DNA from: an uncultured Butyrivibrio sp.
Lineage (GTDB): Bacteria; Bacillota; Clostridia; Lachnospirales; Lachnospiraceae
Direction: 5' to 3'
Assembly (NCBI GenBank): GCA_947168335.1
Contig: CAMVLM010000001.1
Location: 1 to 36,996, forward strand
DNA length: 36,996 bases
How positions within the stretch are numbered: the first letter of the stretch is position 1; every line of letters begins with the position of its first letter. This document shows, one piece after another, positions 32,624 to 36,996 of this stretch. The notes under the pieces were generated by a model. The model did no database searches. It was not told where the DNA came from and worked only from the letters and a program-made list of their open reading frames with translations. The translations under genes were made by a program, and so were the position numbers.

Positions 32624-34840
32624 TTAAAGATGAAGTACTCTTTCCTTTATTTCCTGTGTACGGCCCTGGTTCCAATACTGGGTTCCGATATAGCCACAGG
32701 TACGTCTTGCGACGTTCATCTTGGACTGATCCTTGTTTCCACAGTTAGGGCAAACCCAAACAAGCTTACCATCTGTGTCTGTCTCAATCTGAATCTCACC
32801 GTTATATCCGCAGCACTGGCAATAATCACTCTTGGTGTTAAGCTCAGCGTACATGATATTCTCGTAGATGTACTGCATTACTGCAAGTACAGCTTCGATG
32901 TTGTTGTTCATGTTAGGAACCTCAACATAACTGATTGCTCCTCCGGGTGAAAGTGCCTGGAACTCTGACTCAAACTTGAGCTTTGTAAATGCATCAATCT
33001 TCTCGGTTACATGAACATGATAACTGTTAGTGATGTAGTTCTTATCTGTTACACCATCTATAATGCCAAAGCGCTTCTGAAGTGCTCTTGCAAACTTATA
33101 AGTTGTTGATTCAAGCGGTGTTCCATAGAGACTGAAGGAGATATTTGTCTCTTTTCTCCATTTTGCACACTTGTCATTCATAAACTGCATTACACGAAGT
33201 GCAAAATCCTTACCAGCAGCATCTGTGTGTGTAACGCCCTTCATATACTTGGTACACTCGCAAAGTCCTGCGTAACCAAGTGAAATTGTTGAATAGTTGC
33301 CATAAAGAAGTTTGTCGATTGTCTCGCCCTTCTTAAGTCTTGCGAGAGCACCGAACTGCCACAAAATAGGAGCAACATCTGAAGGTGTTCCAAGGAGACG
33401 ATTGTGTCTGCACATAAGAGCCTTCTTACAAAGCTCTGTACGCTCTTCCATAATCTCCCAGAATTTCTTCTCATCTCCGCCTGATGAGCATGCAGCATCA
33501 ACAAGGTTAATGGTAACAACACCCTGGTTGAAACGTCCGTAATATTTGTGATCACCTTCCTGATAGTTCTGAGCATTGGCAATGTTGCCCTTATTACAAA
33601 GACCTTCAGCAAGATCCTCGTTATCAACTGTTAAGAAACTTCTACAGCCCATGCAGGGATATACGTCACCGGACTTATATTCCTTCATCTTCTTTGCTGA
33701 AATGTAATCCGGAACCATTCTCTTAGCTGTACATTTAGCAGCAAGCTGTGTGAGGTACCAGTACTCTGTACCCTCACGAATGTTATCCTCATCAAGCACG
33801 TAGATAAGCTTCGGGAATGCAGGTGTGATGTACACGCCCTTCTCATTCTTAACACCTACTATACGCTGCTTGAGCATCTCTTCTATTACAAGAGCAAGGT
33901 CCTTACGAAGCTGTCCTTCAGGTACCTCATCAAGATACATGAATACTGTGATGAAAGGAGCCTGTCCGTTGGTAGTCATAAGTGTGATGACCTGATACTG
34001 GATAACCTGGACACCTCTCTCGATTTCCTTGCGAACTCTCATTTCGGCGATTTCATTGATCTGATCGTCTGTTGCATTCATTCCTGCATCTTCAAATTCC
34101 TTGCGAACCTCTTTGCGGAACTTCTGTCTGCTGACGTCAACAAAAGGAACTAGATGTGAAAGTGTGATACTCTGTCCGCCATACTGTGAGCTTGCGATCT
34201 GTGCAATTGCCTGAGTTGCAATATTGCATGCAGTTGAAAAGCTCTTGGGACGCTCGATCATGGTCTCGGAAATAACCGTGCCATTCTGAAGCATGTCTTC
34301 CAGGTTAACAAGACAGCAGTTGTGCATATGCTGTGCAAAATAATCGGAATCGTGGAAGTGAATAACACCTTCCTTATGTGCCTTAACCACATCCTCAGGA
34401 AGAAGGAATCTGCGTGTAATATCACGGCTCACTTCACCTGCCATGTAGTCTCTCTGAACGCTGTTAACAGTGGGGTTTTTGTTGGAATTCTCCTGCTTAA
34501 CCTCTTCGTTATTACACTCGATAAGAGACATGATCTGCTCATCGGTAGTATTTGATTTACGAACAAGAGCGTGACGATAGCGATAGGTTATGTACTTACG
34601 TGCAACCTCGAACTTTCCGGACTCCATAAGGCCGTCCTCAACCATGTCCTGGATTTCCTCCACGTTGGCTGCTCTGGTAAGTTTTCCGCACTTCTCTTCT
34701 ACTGCTGCTTCAATTTTCTTGATTTGATCCTCAGACAAGCTCTGGTCAGGTGTAACTTCCTTATTAGCTTTCTCGATAGCAGCCAATATCTTGGAACCGT
34801 CAAATATAACCTCTTTACCGCTTCTCTTGATTATCTTCAC
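32624..34840 (-). CDS. nrdD: Anaerobic ribonucleoside-triphosphate reductase
   Basis: This class III glycyl-radical enzyme makes dNTPs without oxygen. An N-terminal ATP-cone (KIIKRSGKEVIFDGSKI, 2-18) gives allosteric control. The C-terminal end has a zinc site, Cys674/Cys677 in CQCCG and Cys697/Cys700 in CPNCG, and the radical site RRTCGYIG with Gly716. The GTG at 34840 is preferred: GGGGGG lies 7 nt before it and it starts right at the ATP-cone. An upstream GTG at 34876 would add 12 residues without a good ribosome binding site. Length from the preferred start is 738 residues. Confidence 0.95.
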   Translation of the reverse strand: MKIIKRSGKEVIFDGSKILAAIEKANKEVTPDQSLSEDQIKKIEAAVEEKCGKLTRAANVEEIQDMVEDGLMESGKFEVARKYITYRYRHALVRKSNTTDEQIMSLIECNNEEVKQENSNKNPTVNSVQRDYMAGEVSRDITRRFLLPEDVVKAHKEGVIHFHDSDYFAQHMHNCCLVNLEDMLQNGTVISETMIERPKSFSTACNIATQAIAQIASSQYGGQSITLSHLVPFVDVSRQKFRKEVRKEFEDAGMNATDDQINEIAEMRVRKEIERGVQVIQYQVITLMTTNGQAPFITVFMYLDEVPEGQLRKDLALVIEEMLKQRIVGVKNEKGVYITPAFPKLIYVLDEDNIREGTEYWYLTQLAAKCTAKRMVPDYISAKKMKEYKSGDVYPCMGCRSFLTVDNEDLAEGLCNKGNIANAQNYQEGDHKYYGRFNQGVVTINLVDAACSSGGDEKKFWEIMEERTELCKKALMCRHNRLLGTPSDVAPILWQFGALARLKKGETIDKLLYGNYSTISLGYAGLCECTKYMKGVTHTDAAGKDFALRVMQFMNDKCAKWRKETNISFSLYGTPLESTTYKFARALQKRFGIIDGVTDKNYITNSYHVHVTEKIDAFTKLKFESEFQALSPGGAISYVEVPNMNNNIEAVLAVMQYIYENIMYAELNTKSDYCQCCGYNGEIQIETDTDGKLVWVCPNCGNKDQSKMNVARRTCGYIGTQYWNQGRTQEIKERVLHL

Positions 34841-34908
34841 TGGTGAACCCCCCTGATTTCTTACAATACCGTGCACTCCCCATGTGCCGGAAATTGTTTA
34901 TAGATAGT

Positions 34909-34945
34909 TTGTAGCCACTAGAATAACTATATCTTGTGGCTACAA
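34909..34945 (-). promoter_or_regulatory. Inverted repeat containing an NrdR-box-like site, nrdD leader
   Basis: TTGTAGCCAC (34909-34918) and GTGGCTACAA (34936-34945) are a perfect 10-bp inverted repeat. Its right part overlaps ACTATATCTTGTGG (34926-34939), like the NrdR box of clostridia. The minus-strand promoter is probably TTGATT with TATAGT 17 bp on, near 34950-34978, so the site would lie just downstream of the transcription start. Confidence 0.55.
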
Positions 34946-34995
34946 TTAAACTATAATACATTATGTTGTATAAATCAAGTGACAATTTACCGATA

Positions 34996-35817
34996 TCAAA
35001 AATCCCGCACAAATTCAAGCCTGTCCAGCATTCTGAGGTACTTTGACAACCTCTCGTTATCCGTTATTTCGTCTCCCGACTCATAGTATGTGGTCTTCCT
35101 ATAAACCACTATATCTTGTGGTGAGTTAAAATATATCCTGTTATTTATATCTTTATTAATATCAAGTCCCAGTACATCTCCCAGATGTCTGATGGTACCG
35201 TTGTTTCCATCCATCAGTCTGATCCTGTCACCCAAAAGCTCTCTGTATAATGGCTTAAAATAATTGAAATGGGTACATCCAAGAACAAGGGCACTATATT
35301 TTGTGGTATCAAAGGGAGCAAACTTTTCCTTAAGGTAATCTCTGACTTCCTCCGAATCAAACACCTCTGATTCCGCAAATTCCACAAGTTTTGGCATATC
35401 AAGAAGATCCACCCTGTGTTTTACATCTACTCTGGATAAAAGTCTTGAAAGCTTTTCCTCTCTGATGGTCACAGGAGTAGCCATGACAATTACTCTGTCA
35501 GACCCTTCTGCACTTTCTACTGCAGGCTTAACAGCCGGCTCCATACCTATTATTGGAATATCATATTTCTGGCGAAGTCCCGCTACCGCAACGCTTGTCG
35601 CCGTATTGCAGGCTATGACTATGGCATCCACCTTTTTGGAAATAAGAAACGCTGCTATTTCATCAACAAAACCTCTTATCTCCTCATCAGTCTTAACACC
35701 GTAGGGCACGTGCTTTTTATCTGCATAAAAAATATATTCCTGATCCGGCAACAGATGGTAAGCCTCGTCCAGAACAGAGAGGCCTCCCATACCGGAATCA
35801 AAGATTCCAATACGCAT
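34996..35817 (-). CDS. murI: Glutamate racemase
   Basis: This 273-residue enzyme makes D-glutamate for peptidoglycan. The two catalytic cysteines are in VIACNTATS and LVLGCTHF. The start MRIGIFDSGMGGLSVL is typical, with GAGGAAG a few bases before the ATG at 35817; an upstream frame to 35880 adds 21 residues without family resemblance. The gene precedes nrdD on the same strand by about 155 bp. It is divergent from an unknown gene. Confidence 0.94.
   Translation of the reverse strand: MRIGIFDSGMGGLSVLDEAYHLLPDQEYIFYADKKHVPYGVKTDEEIRGFVDEIAAFLISKKVDAIVIACNTATSVAVAGLRQKYDIPIIGMEPAVKPAVESAEGSDRVIVMATPVTIREEKLSRLLSRVDVKHRVDLLDMPKLVEFAESEVFDSEEVRDYLKEKFAPFDTTKYSALVLGCTHFNYFKPLYRELLGDRIRLMDGNNGTIRHLGDVLGLDINKDINNRIYFNSPQDIVVYRKTTYYESGDEITDNERLSKYLRMLDRLEFVRDF
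35105..35122 (-). promoter_or_regulatory. Second NrdR-box-like site, inside murI
   Basis: ACCACTATATCTTGTGGT contains the same 14 bp (ACTATATCTTGTGG, 35108-35121) as the site in the nrdD leader, 182 bp away. It lies inside the murI coding sequence. An exact 14-bp repeat at this distance is unlikely by chance. Its use as an operator is an inference. Confidence 0.5.
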
Positions 35818-35832
35818 AATCTTCCTCACTTT

Positions 35833-35861
35833 GCCGCAGCAGTAATATATTGCGCCGCAGC
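35833..35861. repeat. GCCGCAGC direct repeat between murI and the unknown gene
   Basis: GCCGCAGC occurs at 35833-35840 and 35854-35861, 21 bp apart or two helical turns, in an otherwise AT-rich divergent gap. TATAAT at 35864-35869 on the plus strand could be the -10 for the unknown gene. The spacing fits a dimeric regulator; nothing more can be said. Confidence 0.35.
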
Positions 35862-35903
35862 TATATAATAAAATCAGCAACAGCAGTTGCGAGATTTAAA
35901 TTC

Positions 35904-36380
35904 ATGGGTAATAATACTTATATTATGAAAGAATCCTATACAAACGAACTACATAAATTATATGATGACACAAGGGTAAGCCCTTTTATCCAGGAAATCT
36001 GCGAGTATTACGCTTCAAAACAGGACTATGAAGACGGTTCCTATATCGACGAAATAGAATCTCCTGAAATCGTTGAGCCCGTATATACTCTTTTTTTACT
36101 GCAAAGAAGAGAAACTCTTCTTGATGAGCTGAACGGTGTGATGAAACACTACCCGAATATTTTCTCCGCTGTGTCCAAACTGTATGAAAACATTCTCATA
36201 CACATGGATGTACGTCCTCTGGAAGCAGAAAATGCAGAGCGCTTATCACAGGCAATGGAAGAAAAAGTGTCCGCAGATCTGATCCTTGGCAAAATCGAAG
36301 AGCTCGCAGACAGATACGATGACCTGTCAGAAGCTCTTGATCCTTTTTATTCCTGGCTTCACTCTTATCGCCGTAACTGA
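35904..36380 (+). CDS. Uncharacterised helical protein
   Basis: I do not recognise this protein. From the ATG at 35904 it has 158 residues: acidic, rich in predicted helix, no membrane segment and no cysteine pairs (LHKLYDDTRVSPFIQEICEYY, then LFLLQRRETLLDELNGVMKHYP). The frame is open from a TTG at 35850, but that lies in the murI leader; another ATG at 35925 is possible, and none has a clear ribosome binding site. Codon use is like its neighbours. Its stop abuts that of the converging SH3b gene. Confidence 0.6.
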   Translation: MGNNTYIMKESYTNELHKLYDDTRVSPFIQEICEYYASKQDYEDGSYIDEIESPEIVEPVYTLFLLQRRETLLDELNGVMKHYPNIFSAVSKLYENILIHMDVRPLEAENAERLSQAMEEKVSADLILGKIEELADRYDDLSEALDPFYSWLHSYRRN

Positions 36381-36996
36381 TCACTGATTTACAGTTACGT
36401 ATTTCATAACGCAGTATAATACCTTATTATCATACTCAACCTGAGCCCAGGTTCCATCATCACTGACAGCTATTCTGTCAAGAACTGTTCCCTGAGGCAC
36501 CTTAAGAACAATAAAATCATCACTGGCTGTACTGGGAGTATTTCTCAAGTTAAGCTCAGTGGTGGTTGTTACCTTGTCATTTGTATAGGAGTAGCCTTCC
36601 ATCTGGCCCACCTGAACTTCTCCCGTAACGTTATCCGGGTCAGGCTTAAGATATACATCATAAATCTTTGCCTTAAAAATCATTCCCAGTATTATAAGTA
36701 TAAAAATACCGGTAAGAACTGATGCAATCCTCACTATCACATAGGGATTGACTGCACCTTCTCCGTCCTCGTCGAACCAGTCCTCCTCAGTCTCCTTAAC
36801 CTTATTTTTTCTGGAATCCTTTCTCGAATTCTTTCCGGAAGGTTTTTCTTTTTTGGGAGGAACTGCTTTTCTTTCTTTTTTATCGGAAGAAGGTTCCTTT
36901 ATTACATGTTTTTCCTGTTTCTCAGAAAGAAGTCTCTCCTCTTCTTCCTTTGTTATTGTAGGCTCCTTTACCAGAGGTTCATCATCAAAATAGAAA
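36381..36996 (-). CDS. Membrane-anchored SH3b-domain protein, 5' end outside window
   Basis: The minus-strand frame stays open to the right edge of the window, so the N-terminus lies beyond it. The visible part has about 85 residues of charged Lys/Glu-rich sequence (EERLLSEKQEKHVIKEPSSD), the stretch EEDWFDEDGEGAVNPYVIVR, a membrane segment (VLTGIFILIILGMIF), and an extracytoplasmic bacterial SH3 domain: TTELNLRNTPS, then WAQVEYDNKVLYCVMKYVTV. Such domains bind peptidoglycan or wall peptides. A GTG at 36740 could be taken for a start but would cut off the charged domain. A role in wall sensing is an inference. Confidence 0.75.
   Translation of the reverse strand, partial: FYFDDEPLVKEPTITKEEEERLLSEKQEKHVIKEPSSDKKERKAVPPKKEKPSGKNSRKDSRKNKVKETEEDWFDEDGEGAVNPYVIVRIASVLTGIFILIILGMIFKAKIYDVYLKPDPDNVTGEVQVGQMEGYSYTNDKVTTTTELNLRNTPSTASDDFIVLKVPQGTVLDRIAVSDDGTWAQVEYDNKVLYCVMKYVTVNQ

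Noticed and set aside
36748..36993. Plus-strand Ser/Phe-rich open frame at the right edge
   Set aside because: It is the antisense of the charged N-terminal part of the SH3b gene, whose own frame continues through it.

Overview
The window looks like chromosomal DNA from a low-to-mid GC, strictly anaerobic, motile Firmicute, most likely a Lachnospiraceae (Butyrivibrio, Roseburia or relatives). This rests on the gene families: oxygen-sensitive class I fumarase in two subunits, NrdD/NrdG anaerobic ribonucleotide reductase, a clostridial-type Tad pilus locus, flagellin with FliS, a GlgB branching enzyme, and AAGGAGG-type ribosome binding sites. The genus call is an inference; no 16S rRNA gene is present.

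Layout, left to right. (1) 1-1620: an IS200/IS605-type transposase cut by the left edge, with its 3' hairpin, then a DUF1848 radical-SAM-like gene. (2) 1627-5396, minus strand: tRNA-Ser(GCU) with a consensus promoter, downstream of a five-gene run that starts with a flavin reductase/SCP-2 fusion and continues with rhomboid protease, HIT protein and fumarase alpha and beta. (3) 5456-15222, minus strand: an 11-gene Tad (Flp-type) pilus operon in transcription order A24 prepilin peptidase, TadZ-like, TadA ATPase, TadB, TadC, Flp pilin, DUF5702 protein, TadE-like with a Cys-rich tail, second A24 peptidase, TadE-like, FHA protein. It has a strong promoter whose -10 lies inside a dyad, and a leader of about 200 nt. 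(4) 15510-21003, minus strand: fliS, flagellin and a large repeat protein with a FliK-like C-terminus, transcribed in the reverse of that order and closed by a terminator. (5) 21113-26491, minus strand: glgB, and a 1088-residue TPR/acidic-linker/AAA-like protein. (6) 26700-28342, plus strand: rsmA and tatD. (7) 28385-29943: a PadR repressor and its membrane partner, with two operator dyads, one exactly filling the promoter spacer. (8) 30007-30153: a probable remnant of a Lon protease C-terminus. (9) 30244-31938: M3 oligopeptidase. (10) 31981-34840: nrdG and nrdD with an intercistronic terminator-like hairpin and NrdR-box-like sites. (11) 34996-36996: murI, an unrecognised small gene, and a membrane-anchored SH3b protein running off the right edge.

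The dominant theme is cell-surface appendages: a complete Tad pilus machine beside the flagellar filament genes. The most unusual points are the two prepilin peptidases in one operon, the duplicated Cys/His module on the TadE-like protein, P-loops that have lost key residues in both the TadZ-like and the AAA-like proteins, two tiny hydrophobic reading frames in the tad leader, the PadR operator pair, and a repeated NrdR-like box, one copy of which lies inside murI. I found no CRISPR array, prophage or obvious defence island.
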